A stretch of 64,000 bases of DNA from DASQPA01 sp963757335 (lineage in GTDB: Bacteria > Acidobacteriota > Thermoanaerobaculia > Multivoradales > UBA5704), in NCBI GenBank assembly GCA_963757335.1, contig CAVWRJ010000008.1, forward strand, positions 1 through 64,000, read 5' to 3'. The notes under the pieces are model-generated. The model made no database searches, was not told the origin of the DNA, and saw only the letters and a list, made by a program, of their open reading frames with translations. The translations under genes and the position numbers were made by a program. Position 1 is the first letter of the stretch; every line of letters starts with the position of its first letter. Below are positions 1 to 8,473 of the stretch, in pieces.

Positions 1-60
1 TAGATGAGGTCGAACGCGACCCGACCGCGCTCTTCTGGGGCTGACCTCAGCGCCAGGCGG

Positions 61-471
61 TCATCGCGGCCAAAGTGGCCGAACCCCGTCCGCGTACACG
101 CCGTAGACGTAGGGACCAACCCGGTCGTTGGCGATCCGACGAATCCTCGGGAGCTGTTCGACGAACCGCTGCGCCATGTCCGCCCCCCGAAGATTCGCGT
201 TGGTCAGACAGAATCTGCGGACGGCTGAGACGGTGAGCGCTTCGAGCTCTGCTGGGCGGTAGCGGATTCTGTCGTCCTTCATGAGGACCACCCAGCCGTG
301 TTCACCGGCATCGCGAAGCCAGTCCGTGTCAGCCAGGCCCTGGCCGATCCGCTCTCCGTAGACCTCGGCCATGACGTGCACAACTGCGCCAGCTTCGCGC
401 AGCGCGTCTGGGACGATGTGCCTGCCGAGGCTCCGGTCGATGAAGAACTCAGGCGGGGAGGCTGAGGGCAA
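61..471 (-). CDS. VapC45-like PIN-domain toxin
   Basis: Predicted ribonuclease toxin of a type II toxin-antitoxin pair. The protein begins near the motif FFIDRSLGRHIVP and continues with the acidic pairs DTDWLRDAGE and KDDRIRYR typical of the VapC45/PIN-like family, at the family's usual length of about 135 residues. I chose the TTG start at 471 because it directly follows the end of the antitoxin reading frame. An ATG at 570 would add a tail that only mirrors the antitoxin frame. The partner lies immediately upstream on the same strand. The family assignment comes from remembered motifs. Confidence 0.72.
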   Translation of the reverse strand: MPSASPPEFFIDRSLGRHIVPDALREAGAVVHVMAEVYGERIGQGLADTDWLRDAGEHGWVVLMKDDRIRYRPAELEALTVSAVRRFCLTNANLRGADMAQRFVEQLPRIRRIANDRVGPYVYGVYADGVRPLWPR

Positions 472-544
472 CCCGGATGACGTCCTCGACTTCGACGCTG
501 GGAACGTCGAAGTCGGCCGCGATGTCGGCGAAGCCGTCGCCAGC

Positions 545-1144
545 CTAAAAGCGGTCCACCAGATCCTCAACTCGGGCGCCGCCGTGGACTACGAGCGGCT
601 GACCGAACGCCCGGGTCGGATCACCCGTGACCTCGGCACGGCGATATGCCGGTAGCCGCAAACGCGCGGCCCACCCATCGTTGCCGTACGTGATCCGCTG
701 CAGGTAGTCGCGGATCACATCGGCGAGGTGCTCCTGGCCGGTGCGCACCACGGTGAGCAGTTCCTCGTCGTCGCTGGCCGAGGCGTAGTCGAAGATGAGC
801 TCGGCACCATCGATGTAGACGCGCTGAGAGGCGAGGGCGTGGTCAAGGCCGATCTCGTCGTTGAGCCTCTTCACGGCCGGGCGAATGCGTTGCATCGGGA
901 CTCCGGCCTTCCGAAGAGCGCCCAGCACGAATGCCTCAGCGAACCCAATGAGCGGCACCGTCGCCTGCCGGCCGGCGGCCGCCAGCACGGTGACCAGCGG
1001 CGCCCCGTCGTTCGGGCGAGCCCATGCGTGCAGCGTCGACAGCGGCGTCCGCAGATAGGTCGCGCACTCTGGCAACGTGAAGAGGGGGCCCGTCGTGCGA
1101 CGGTCATCGGGGGCCAACGGCGTGGGTGTCGCGAGGGTGGTCAC
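545..1144 (-). CDS. VapB45-like DUF433 antitoxin, interrupted by in-frame TAG
   Basis: Predicted antitoxin partner of the adjacent PIN toxin. Residues 20-60 hold a helix-turn-helix-like segment (FTLPECATYLRTPLSTLHAWAR), and the C-terminus enters the DUF433 region (GGARVEDLVDRF). Translation stops at TAG (545-547), but the same frame stays open for another 31 codons (AGDGFADIAADFDVPSVEVE...), which is the expected DUF433 end, and closes with TGA at 449-451 next to the toxin start. The stop is therefore a nonsense mutation, a sequencing error or a recoded site. Without the lost helices the protein would probably not neutralise the toxin. Confidence 0.72.
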   Translation of the reverse strand: MTTLATPTPLAPDDRRTTGPLFTLPECATYLRTPLSTLHAWARPNDGAPLVTVLAAAGRQATVPLIGFAEAFVLGALRKAGVPMQRIRPAVKRLNDEIGLDHALASQRVYIDGAELIFDYASASDDEELLTVVRTGQEHLADVIRDYLQRITYGNDGWAARLRLPAYRRAEVTGDPTRAFGQPLVVHGGARVEDLVDRF

Positions 1145-1183
1145 AGAGACGATCGTACCTCCGGCCGGTGTCGTTTTCCCGAG

Positions 1184-1414
1184 CTAAGGGTGCGCTTTCG
1201 GCAGGCCGAGGATGGCCTCTTCAAGCTCAGGCCTGAGAAACCTCCAGGTCCTCCCGAGCTTGCGTCCGGGGAGGATCCCACGCCGCGCGTACTCCTTGAC
1301 TGTGTACGGCTTCAGGTCGAGCAGCGCGGCGACGTCGGCGACCGTCAGGACATCCTCACGAGTAATACCTCGCGGCGCCACGCGTTCTGGGGAGGTCGGC
1401 GCCCGCCGCGGCAT
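1184..1414 (-). CDS. Excisionase/MerR-type HTH DNA-binding protein
   Basis: A 76-residue protein starting MPRRAPTSPERV. It carries one winged HTH domain of the excisionase (HTH_17) type: LTVADVAALLDLKPYTVKEYARRGILPGRKLGRTWRF, then a short helix. Such proteins bind DNA as recombination directionality factors or small repressors. An open frame extends upstream to 1546, but the extra residues look non-coding, so the internal ATG is preferred. It lies in the same direction as the TA pair and just before the iteron/palindrome region, which fits a mobile-element border. No integrase is visible nearby. Confidence 0.65.
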   Translation of the reverse strand: MPRRAPTSPERVAPRGITREDVLTVADVAALLDLKPYTVKEYARRGILPGRKLGRTWRFLRPELEEAILGLPKAHP

Positions 1415-1941
1415 CGTCTCAGGTCGGGTCTCCCAGGTTTGGCGACGTGATTCGAGCACGAGCGATCCTCTTCTACGATACCCGACAGCAAGCGTGTTTT
1501 CCCCTGCATATTCGGCTATTGGCCACGAGAGTCCACGGCTGGCCACGCAAGTTCACGCTTGACCAGGACGACGCGTCCGAATTCGAACGCCCTGGTCTTG
1601 GGCTTTGGCACCTCGTGCGTTCGATGACCTCTCGAGCGCTTTCACGAGCGACTCCTACGCAGGCACAGGGGAGCTGCGGAAATAGCGGACGGTCCGGTCG
1701 CTGTCCTGGGGGGCGCAGCTGGGAGTGGGCAAACTGCAGCCACGAAGAGCGAGGTCCTGACAGCGCCTGATGAGGTTCGCGCGGCAGAGACCGTCGGCTC
1801 CGCCGACTCTCGCTTTCGACCTCGCGATGCTCGGTCAGGGTGAGGCGGCGTCCTGGCGCACGGGGTGTCTCCTCGACTGGCGCCGGTGGGTGGTCGCTCC
1901 GTAGAGCGGCGACCCCCAGGGCCGCAAGCGTGGCTATGAAG

Positions 1942-1986
1942 CTACAGAGCAAACTACAGAACGAACTACAGAGTGCAGCTCTGTAG
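1942..1986. repeat. Iteron-like 12-bp repeats with an inverted copy
   Basis: Three consecutive 12-bp direct repeats start at 1942, 1954 and 1966, each beginning CTACAGA. They are followed directly by the inverted core CTCTGTAG (1979-1986). The ends also match as an inverted pair (AAGCTACAGAG against CTCTGTAGCCTT). Such arrays are typical of operators or replication/transfer origins; which one applies is unknown. Confidence 0.6.
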
Positions 1987-1995
1987 CCTTGAGCG

Positions 1996-2135
1996 GCCCC
2001 GCCCCCGCCCGTGCTGGCTTTTCGCGTGCTGCTGGAGCCCGACTACCCGCCCCCCACGTGGAAATACTGATGGTGTGGGTGTCGGGTAGTCGGGCTCCAG
2101 CAGCACTGGGTTGAGGGCACGGGCGAGGCGGGGCG
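1996..2135. repeat. Long nested inverted repeat (140 bp)
   Basis: A perfect 24-bp inverted repeat joins 2026-2049 (core GCTGGAGCCCGACTACCCG) to 2083-2106, with a 33-base loop. Outside it a second, imperfect pair (GCCCCGCC...GCCCGTGC near 1996-2014 and its complement near 2115-2135) extends the structure to about 140 bases. It is too long and too distant from a gene end to be a simple terminator. It sits between the repeat array at 1942 and the Clp-N gene. Confidence 0.75.
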
Positions 2136-2243
2136 AACTGCTCTGGGTTAGCGTGAGATACAGGGATTGCAGGAGAGGGAGGATGGGGGACTTGATACCG
2201 GAGGGTGGGGGAACCGCCGGGGATGAGCTGCGAAGCTCTGAGA

Positions 2244-2990
2244 ATGTTTGAGCGGTACACCGGTCGGGCTCGACGGGTGGTTGAGTTGGCTGAGGCGGAG
2301 GCGAAAGGGCTTGGGCACAACTACCTCGGGTGCGAGCATCTGTTGCTGGGGGTGCTCCGCGAGCCGGATATCGCGGGCCTCGCCTTGAAGGCCGTCGGGG
2401 TCAGCCTCGATTTGGCTCGCACTGAGCTGAAGAGGATCGTCGGATCGAGGCCTGATGCGCGAGAGCCTCGCTCGCTGCCGGTGACTCCGCGGGCTCGACG
2501 AGTCCTTGAGGACGCCCAGACGCAGGCGACGATGGCCGGCGCTCAGGCGGTTGGCACCGCGCATGTCCTTTTGGCCCTCCTTGTCGAGCGCGAGGGCGTT
2601 CACGGCGCCATCTTCACCAAATTGCGAGTTGACCGACAATCGGTAGTCAACGAGCTACTTCGTCTCGAGCGAGATCCGAAGTACGGGGCGGCGGCCGGCA
2701 GGGCAATGATGGAGCGATCTGTGATTCAGGCCAACACGTGGTTGGCGGTGAGGCGACACGCCGAACGGGTCGCGACGGCCATCGCTGGCGCAAATAGCGC
2801 CGAGCACGCACGGGAACGGGTCGAGGCGCTGCTTGGCGTCGAAAGTTGGGTGGCGGAGTTCGTCATACGAGAGCCCCTCATCCATGTCGCTCCTGAGCGC
2901 GCCGCGGAGATGCGGGAACGGCGCGAGTGCCTCCTTGACCGTCTCGAGTCCATATACGGGCCGGACGCCGCGGCGCCGTTCCGTGGTTAG
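2244..2990 (+). CDS. Stand-alone Clp N-terminal domain protein
   Basis: The protein begins MFERYTGRARRVVELAEAEA and contains two Clp-N repeats (about residues 3-70 and 82-145; motifs LGCEHLLLGVLRE and VGTAHVLLALLVE), the part that receives substrates and adaptors in ClpC/ClpA. No AAA+ ATPase module follows. The last 100 residues are helical and unrelated to Clp ATPases. It may therefore act as an adaptor, decoy or regulator for a Clp protease. An ATG at 2223 would add seven residues; 2244 was chosen because the Clp-N domain starts there, as in the family. Confidence 0.75.
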   Translation: MFERYTGRARRVVELAEAEAKGLGHNYLGCEHLLLGVLREPDIAGLALKAVGVSLDLARTELKRIVGSRPDAREPRSLPVTPRARRVLEDAQTQATMAGAQAVGTAHVLLALLVEREGVHGAIFTKLRVDRQSVVNELLRLERDPKYGAAAGRAMMERSVIQANTWLAVRRHAERVATAIAGANSAEHARERVEALLGVESWVAEFVIREPLIHVAPERAAEMRERRECLLDRLESIYGPDAAAPFRG

Positions 2991-3313
2991 CTCGCGCGGC
3001 TCGTCTAGGTGCCGCAGGCTTCCGTCGGCCGGGCACCGACAGCGCGCGCTTCTTATGGCCCGCCGCGCGCTGGCGAGACAGCGTGCTCACGAGCCGAATC
3101 GTGGCAGGCGATCGTGCGGATCGCTGGCGGTGAACAACCGCCCCGTCGCCGTGCGCTCGCCAGCCGAATACCGGCGCCTGCCGAAAGCGACCGTCGGCTC
3201 CGACGACCGCGAGTATCGGAATGCGATCCGACATCGCCTATACGCGTGACTGCACGCCTCCAGCAGCGACGGTGTGGGTGGTGGCGCCCATGTGAGACCC
3301 CCACAGCCCATCC
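2991..3313. other. Intergenic region without a recognised gene
   Basis: Open frames exist on both strands, but none has family motifs or a ribosome-binding site. The region lies between convergent genes. Confidence 0.5.
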
Positions 3314-3757
3314 TTAGACGGACGCGCCCTCGGCTTGTCGCGGGCCGGAACGGCTTTGCACCTCGAACAGGATCCCCGCGACATGCTGGAGCAGCTTCCA
3401 CATCACGTCCGGATTCTTCTTCGCGAACGCCCTGAAATCCCAGAACCGGATTGTGTGGCAGCGCATCGGGGTGAGCGCCTGCACCGTGGCGATGCGCTCG
3501 CGTCGACTGATCATCGCCAGTTCACCGAAGTAGTCGCCAGACCCCAACGCAGCGACCTGCGTGCCATCGACGATGACGGCCGCCTCGCCCTCAGCGATGA
3601 CGAAAAAAGCGACGCCGCTCATCTCCCCCTGCTTGGCCAGCAGCGCGCCGACGGGAACGGGACGCTCATCGAAGTCCTTGGCCAGCCGACGCAGCTGACG
3701 TTCGCTCAGTCCGCTGAACAGCGGAACTCGCTTGAGATCCTCCGTCACGCTTGACAC
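3314..3757 (-). CDS. Cyclic nucleotide-binding domain protein
   Basis: A 147-residue protein that is essentially one cNMP-binding (CAP_ED) domain. The opening LKRVPLFSGLSERQLRRLA is the usual family start, and the phosphate-binding cassette reads GDYFGELAMISRRERIATV. There is no DNA-binding HTH or channel segment, so it is a single-domain sensor that probably acts through a partner. The intact FGELA and the Arg of the cassette suggest ligand binding is retained. Its start region overlaps the opposite-strand hypothetical gene. Confidence 0.82.
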   Translation of the reverse strand: MSSVTEDLKRVPLFSGLSERQLRRLAKDFDERPVPVGALLAKQGEMSGVAFFVIAEGEAAVIVDGTQVAALGSGDYFGELAMISRRERIATVQALTPMRCHTIRFWDFRAFAKKNPDVMWKLLQHVAGILFEVQSRSGPRQAEGASV

Positions 3758-4418
3758 GCCCGGACTCTACCTGAGGCGGACGCGTCGATGTTGGGCGCGA
3801 GACGACGCAACTCCTGCCGTGGCAAGGCGCTCGCGCGGTAGCGCAGAGGCGTGCGAGTGGTGTGAGACGAAGGGGTCGATCCAAGAGCGGATAAGCAGGG
3901 AGGGAGTCCCACCTGATCCCCGTTCCAAGGCCGACTGGCTCGCGGCGCTCTCCGGAGACGGACACGTGACGCGGCGCAACCAGCTTCTAGCGATCTGGCG
4001 AGATGCTGGCCTCTGGCTTCACCCACAGGGGCGGCTGGAGCAAGTCCTCAACATTGCAGACAAGGGGGGCGACAAGGCCAGGGAGGCTGCCACCATCGCC
4101 GGACCTATCGACGCCGTTAGTTCATGGGCGGTCTACCAGCTCGACCCGCGCGGTGAGGTGAAGGCCCTGCTCGGGGTCGAGGTAGAGAGGATCGCTCAGA
4201 ACATCATGCGCGAACTTCGGGTCGAACCTGGCAAATCGGTCGCGGCTCCGGTCGGCGCAACTTCCCAAAGCGACTCCGTCTTTGTCGACATCGAGCCTCT
4301 AGGCGACGGGAAGCACCGATTGATTGTCAAGGTTCCTGAGGCCTTCCAAGGATGGTGGCTTGAGTTCAGTCGCGATACACCTGCGTCACAGCTGGTCCTG
4401 CAGCGACCGACGAGTTAA
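3732..4418 (+). CDS. Hypothetical protein
   Basis: Not recognised. From about residue 50 (SREGVPPDPRSKADWLAAL) the frame looks like real coding sequence: a soluble, mixed helical region followed by a C-terminal part rich in Val and Asp that ends near LEFSRDTPASQLVLQRPTS. The first 45 residues are Arg/Cys-rich and overlap the divergent cNMP gene, so the true start is uncertain. The GTG at 3966 is the next in-frame candidate. No membrane segment or signal peptide is present. Confidence 0.5.
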   Translation: MRSSVTLDTPGLYLRRTRRCWARDDATPAVARRSRGSAEACEWCETKGSIQERISREGVPPDPRSKADWLAALSGDGHVTRRNQLLAIWRDAGLWLHPQGRLEQVLNIADKGGDKAREAATIAGPIDAVSSWAVYQLDPRGEVKALLGVEVERIAQNIMRELRVEPGKSVAAPVGATSQSDSVFVDIEPLGDGKHRLIVKVPEAFQGWWLEFSRDTPASQLVLQRPTS

Positions 4419-4561
4419 TGCCTCAACTCTCCGTGTAGCTCTCGCCCCCGGCGCCACGTGCACTGCGTAGGAGCAGCGGCGTCGGGATCACATTCGATGA
4501 CGTGACGGCCTCCACGTCTTACGCCACGGTGGTTCAACTGAGGCCGGGGGCCCGACGAGCG

Positions 4562-6030
4562 GAGGTTGCCCCGGTCGCCGTGGAACTTCGGTGACGGCGG
4601 TCCCGGTGTGATGGTTACATAGTGACTGTGATGGCGGTCTCCTGGGTCGTGGCGGGGTTGGGCTGGGGAAGGTGGAGTTGGCGTTCGATCGCGACGGCGA
4701 GGCGGGGTAGGTCGGTGTAGCCGATGACTTTGCGGAACTGTTTCTCGGCTTCGAGCATCCCGGCGGCGGTCCACCGCAGACCCATCTCCCCGGAGCTCCA
4801 GTTTTTGACGTTGCGCTGGGTGGTGCGGACGGTGTCGATCATCGACTCGCACGGGTTGGTGGACTCCAGCGTGCGCCGCAGCTTGCCCTTGATCCCGAGC
4901 CGGGTCACGGTCAGGGTCTCCTCCAGGCCCTCGCGCAACGAGCCGGCGGCGCCGGGGTGGGTGTGCTCGAGCTCGTCCGCGAGCCGGGTGAGCTGCTCAA
5001 GCGCCCGGTCATAGTCGGTCTCTCGCCACGCCCGGCGCAGCCGCGCCTTGATCGGCGGTCGGTCGCGCTCGGGCAGGTGGTGCATGACGTTGCGCTCTTT
5101 GTTCCACAGACAGCGCTGCACGGGGACCTCCCCGAACACGGAGCGGACCGCCTTCCTGAGCGCCTTGGAGCCGTCGATCACGAACAGCATCCCTTGCTCG
5201 GGATCCAGGCCGCGCTCGACGAGGTCTGACAGCAGCGCGGTCGCGACCGTCGCGTTCTCCGTCGAGCCTTCCCACAGCCCGAGCGGGATCTTGACGCCCT
5301 CCGTCGTGATCCCCAAGGCGACGATCATCATCCGGCCCTTGAGCTCTAACCCGTCGAGCATCATCACCGCCAGGCGCAGATCGCCCAGCTGGCGGCTCAT
5401 CAGCTCACCGAGCGCCTCGCGGGTGCGCTCCACGAACGATCTGGATACCGCTGACTTTGACGTCGACCGCGCCCGGGACTCGACCGGCTCGCCGACCCGC
5501 TCCTGCGTGCGGCGATACCGGCGCGTCGACACGCCGGCGAGCATCCGCTCCAGCACGACCCGGCGCAGCGGATCGCGATCGGCGAAGTGCTGATAGGTCG
5601 CAAGCGCCACCTCGGACTCACCGTCCGCGGTCCGCACCCGCGGCCGTTGCACCTCGACACGCCGGCCGCCGAGCGTCACCTCGCCGTCCTCGTGACCGTG
5701 ACGCACCGCCGTCCGCTCGGGGTTCCACGTGCCCTTCGGACCGACGACATCGTCGACCTCCTCGGCCATCAACTCCTCCAACACGCCGAGCCCGACGCCC
5801 ACGCTCAGCGCCAGCAGCCCCTCCTTCGCTGCCCTGACCAGCTCGCCCAACGCCTCCTGGACACGCTCCGGAAGCACGGCCTCCGGCATGGTCGCCTGCG
5901 CGACCGGTACGTTGCTACCCACGGCGGTTCCTCCTTCGATCTTGGCCGATCGCCCGCCACGCTCCACGCGGAGCGGACGAGCCGGAGGGACCGCCGTCAC
6001 CTCAAGTTCTACAAGCCCCGGGACAACCTC
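4562..6030 (-). mobile_element. IS256-family insertion sequence
   Basis: Terminal inverted repeats bracket the transposase gene: left 4562-4604 and right 5987-6030. The inner 25 bases of each end share GGGACCGCCGTCACC and AAGTTC/AAGTTCT cores, and the outer parts share GAGGTTG. The element spans about 1.47 kb, normal for IS256. I could not see a clear 8-bp target duplication, so the exact outer ends may be off by a few bases. Confidence 0.82.
4615..5889 (-). CDS. IS256-family (mutator-type) transposase
   Basis: DDE transposase of the mutator group, which moves the surrounding element by copy-out/paste-in. Recognisable blocks are VMMLDGLELKGRMMIVALGIT around the first catalytic Asp, LFVIDGSKALRKAVRSVFG around the second, the family signature VQRCLWNKERNVMHHLPE, and the C-terminal ESTNPCESMIDTVRTTQRNV with its Glu. 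The start at ATG 5889 (MPEAVLPERVQEALGE) gives 424 residues. The frame is open further upstream but would run through the right inverted repeat. The gene appears intact. Confidence 0.85.
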   Translation of the reverse strand: MPEAVLPERVQEALGELVRAAKEGLLALSVGVGLGVLEELMAEEVDDVVGPKGTWNPERTAVRHGHEDGEVTLGGRRVEVQRPRVRTADGESEVALATYQHFADRDPLRRVVLERMLAGVSTRRYRRTQERVGEPVESRARSTSKSAVSRSFVERTREALGELMSRQLGDLRLAVMMLDGLELKGRMMIVALGITTEGVKIPLGLWEGSTENATVATALLSDLVERGLDPEQGMLFVIDGSKALRKAVRSVFGEVPVQRCLWNKERNVMHHLPERDRPPIKARLRRAWRETDYDRALEQLTRLADELEHTHPGAAGSLREGLEETLTVTRLGIKGKLRRTLESTNPCESMIDTVRTTQRNVKNWSSGEMGLRWTAAGMLEAEKQFRKVIGYTDLPRLAVAIERQLHLPQPNPATTQETAITVTM

Positions 6031-6369
6031 GCGGACACGACGGCGGTTGGAGCGGGCACGGTGCCTAAGCAAAGCACCGGCCCGGAGGCGCGGTGGTTCT
6101 GGTCCGCTGCGCGACCAGGCGATCCCAACCGTGGCAAACCACTCGTCCGCTGGGAGGCGGGTGAGCAGACGAAGCGATCGATCGCAGGAGCTGGGGATCC
6201 GCGGCGCGCTTCTCGCCGAATGCAGCGCGCTGGGGTGGGGGTCCCCGCCGGTCCTCGTGCCTAGGCGACGCCGAGGCTCTGGGGTAGCGGATTTGGCGAA
6301 CAGGAGGTGCAGGCTAACGCTAGGGTCAAGACGCGCTTTCGCTCCGTCACCAACAGGCAGCCCAGCGGC
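6031..6369. other. Intergenic region without a recognised gene
   Basis: Space between the IS256 right end and the 3' end of the secreted-protein gene. No motif-bearing frame or RNA gene was recognised. Confidence 0.5.
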
Positions 6370-6849
6370 TCAGGCAGTCGCCGTGCCCTTTACGACGCAG
6401 TGGAAGGTCTTGCCGTTGTCGATCGTCGTGCAGCTCACTGGGCCGGTCCCCTTCATGTGCTTGTAGGCACCTGTGCCGCCGGTAATGGTCGCTGAGCCCT
6501 TCACGGTGAGCGTGCCTTGTCCGAGCGGGCCGCTCATCTTCACCGTTCCTGAGGTCGTGCCGTCGTCGAAGAAATTCTTGAACGAGCCGCTCACGTGCAC
6601 CGTCGATCCGACGATTGTCGTTGTGTTGCGCGCCTGCTGGACACCTGCACCAAACGGCTTCGTGCAATTCAGCTGTCCGAATGCGAGACCCGAGAGCTTC
6701 GGGTAATCCACGTTGTAGGCGGTGGCCGAGCAGTTGATCCGCAGCTTCTTGGCGGACGATTTCGCCGCGGCGCCCGTGGCGCTGAGCGCGACGAGAACCA
6801 CGACCGCGCACCCGATCATCGACAAGCCGAACCTCACTCTGGATTGCAT
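6370..6849 (-). CDS. Secreted protein of unknown function
   Basis: A 159-residue protein with a clear Sec signal peptide (MQSRVRFGLSMIGCAVVVLV..., cleavage near ATGAAA-KS at about residue 30). The mature part is a small beta-rich domain with TSGTVKMSGPLGQGTLTVKG and ATITGGTGAYKHMKGTGPVS, a pattern seen in many secreted actinobacterial proteins and loosely like allene-oxide-cyclase-type barrels. Four Cys residues in the mature part could form disulfides. It looks monocistronic, and the function is unknown. Confidence 0.7.
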   Translation of the reverse strand: MQSRVRFGLSMIGCAVVVLVALSATGAAAKSSAKKLRINCSATAYNVDYPKLSGLAFGQLNCTKPFGAGVQQARNTTTIVGSTVHVSGSFKNFFDDGTTSGTVKMSGPLGQGTLTVKGSATITGGTGAYKHMKGTGPVSCTTIDNGKTFHCVVKGTATA

Positions 6850-7112
6850 CGCTCCTCCGTCCCGTACGAACCACTATTCGGCCCCGATGACGGATCCTAA
6901 TTCCGCACGCCCTCGCGGGCAAGAAAAAATCCGCCGCCCGCCTGAGGCGACCCAAGCAGACGGCGCTGCTGACCAGCCGGGCTTCCTCGCTGCAGGTCCC
7001 GCATGCTGGTTCGCCAATATCGCAATGCCGGGCCGCCAAAGCCGCGTTCGTCGCCGAATGCAGGGCCGAGCGCCAGGCGTGACAAGACGACCTTTTGCGT
7101 ATGCAGAGGTCA

Positions 7113-7372
7113 TGTCGGTAGAAGTGGTGTACCGGCAGGAGAATGGGGCGCGGAGCCGGTCTGGGTGTCCGTGGCGGTGGTTAGCGTCGTGGGCGTTCCG
7201 GGCCAGGGGCTCTGGGAGAACGCGGTCGGGTAGGCCGTCGCTTGTTATGAGCTGTGAGCTCGTTGGTGTAATTGGCCGCCCCTGCGACTAGTCCGGATGC
7301 GCTGCGAGCGCGGATCCGTAGGTGTCGTTCTTGCCCACCGTCTCCCGTCGATAGCTCAACGATTGTCGGGAG
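7113..7372 (+). other. Left end of IS110-family element, possible bridge RNA region
   Basis: About 260 bases upstream of the IS110-type gene contain no open frame of note but hold compact hairpins: GAGCTGTGAGCTC at 7249-7261 and GCGCTGCGAGCGC at 7299-7311. In IS110 elements this 5' region encodes the bridge RNA that pairs with target and donor DNA. The assignment here rests on position and hairpins only; the outer boundary is not visible. Confidence 0.35.
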
Positions 7373-8317
7373 GTGGCTGTGGGTCGGTCGATCGGGTTAG
7401 ACGTGCACCGCGATTTCTGTGAGATCGCGATCGCGGATGGAGGACGAGCCCGCTCTGCGGGACGGGTCGCGACAACCCCTGGGCGTCTGCGGGTGCTGGC
7501 GGAGAGTTTGCTGGCAGATGATCGGGTGGTGTTGGAGGCCACCGGAAACGCGTTGGCGATCGCGCGGATCCTTGAGCCGCACTGCCAGGAGGTGGTGATC
7601 GCGCACGCTAAGCAGGTGCGGGCGATCAGTCACGCGCGGGTCAAGACCGACAAGCTGGACGCAAAGGTGCTCGCTGACCTGCTTGCGGCTGATCTGATCC
7701 CGAAGGTCTGGATCGGGGATGAGCGGATCCGGGGGCTGCGTCGGGTCGTGTCGCGCCGGCGGGGGATGGTCAAGCGCCGCACGCAGATCAAGAACGAGAT
7801 AGCGGCGGTGCTGCACCGCAATCTCAAGCCCCGCCCGCCGGTCACCGACCTGTTCGGCGTCAAAGGCCGTGTCTGGCTGGCTGATCAGTCGTTGCCGATC
7901 GATGAGCGGCTGACCGTTGATGCGTGCCTGCGTCAGCTGGACTTCATCGGTGAGGAGCTGGCGCAGATCGACAAGCTCATCGCCCAGGAAGCGCTCGGCG
8001 ACGAAGCCGTCCGGAGGTTGATGACGATCCCCGGGATCGATGTCACCACCGCGACCACGCTGGTCGCGGTGATCGGCGACGCGCACTGGTTCCCGACCGC
8101 CAAGCACCTGGCCGGGTATCTCGGGCTCACCCCGCGGATCCGTCAATCGGGCAGCTCAGCGGCGCACCATGGCCGCATCTCCAAGGAAGGCTCGGCCGCG
8201 GCTCGACACGTACTCGTCGAGGCAGCCTGGATCGCGGCACGATCGGCGGGCGGGCATGTATATGCGTTGTGTTACGGGTGTCTGGGCGCGTGCACGAGCC
8301 TGTGTAGTGTGGCGTGA
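7373..8317 (+). CDS. IS110-family recombinase, C-terminally truncated
   Basis: The N-terminal RuvC-like DEDD domain is present (SIGLDVHRDFCEIAIAD, VVLEATGNAL, ARVKTDKLDAKVLADLL). So is the C-terminal transposase_20 domain (RRLMTIPGIDVTTATTLVAVIGD, FPTAKHLAGYLGLTPR). After the helix VLVEAAWIAARSAGG, at about base 8253, the sequence leaves the family. The usual 70-90 C-terminal residues and the right end are missing, replaced by an unrelated tail (HVYALCYGCLG...). The element is therefore probably immobile. Confidence 0.8.
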   Translation: MAVGRSIGLDVHRDFCEIAIADGGRARSAGRVATTPGRLRVLAESLLADDRVVLEATGNALAIARILEPHCQEVVIAHAKQVRAISHARVKTDKLDAKVLADLLAADLIPKVWIGDERIRGLRRVVSRRRGMVKRRTQIKNEIAAVLHRNLKPRPPVTDLFGVKGRVWLADQSLPIDERLTVDACLRQLDFIGEELAQIDKLIAQEALGDEAVRRLMTIPGIDVTTATTLVAVIGDAHWFPTAKHLAGYLGLTPRIRQSGSSAAHHGRISKEGSAAARHVLVEAAWIAARSAGGHVYALCYGCLGACTSLCSVA

Positions 8318-8337
8318 ACCGATTAGAGGGGGCATGG

Positions 8338-8427
8338 ATGTTCTCGAAGCGTGCGAGGGTGTGGCAGGGGGCGGCTGTGGCGTGGGTGCTCGCGGTGCTT
8401 GGGTCCTGCCCGGCGGCGTTCGCGTAG
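8338..8427 (+). CDS. Orphan signal-peptide ORF (29 aa)
   Basis: MFSKRARVWQGAAVAW... followed by a hydrophobic stretch and SCPAAFA, then TAG. This is a complete Sec signal peptide that stops exactly at the expected cleavage site (AFA). It follows the truncated IS110 gene and precedes a large secreted repeat protein. It is probably the severed 5' end of a secreted-protein gene, possibly of that neighbour. Confidence 0.4.
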   Translation: MFSKRARVWQGAAVAWVLAVLGSCPAAFA

Positions 8428-8473
8428 TTGAGCGTTTAGATGGCTAACGAAAGCCACAGCACAGTTTCGTGCC

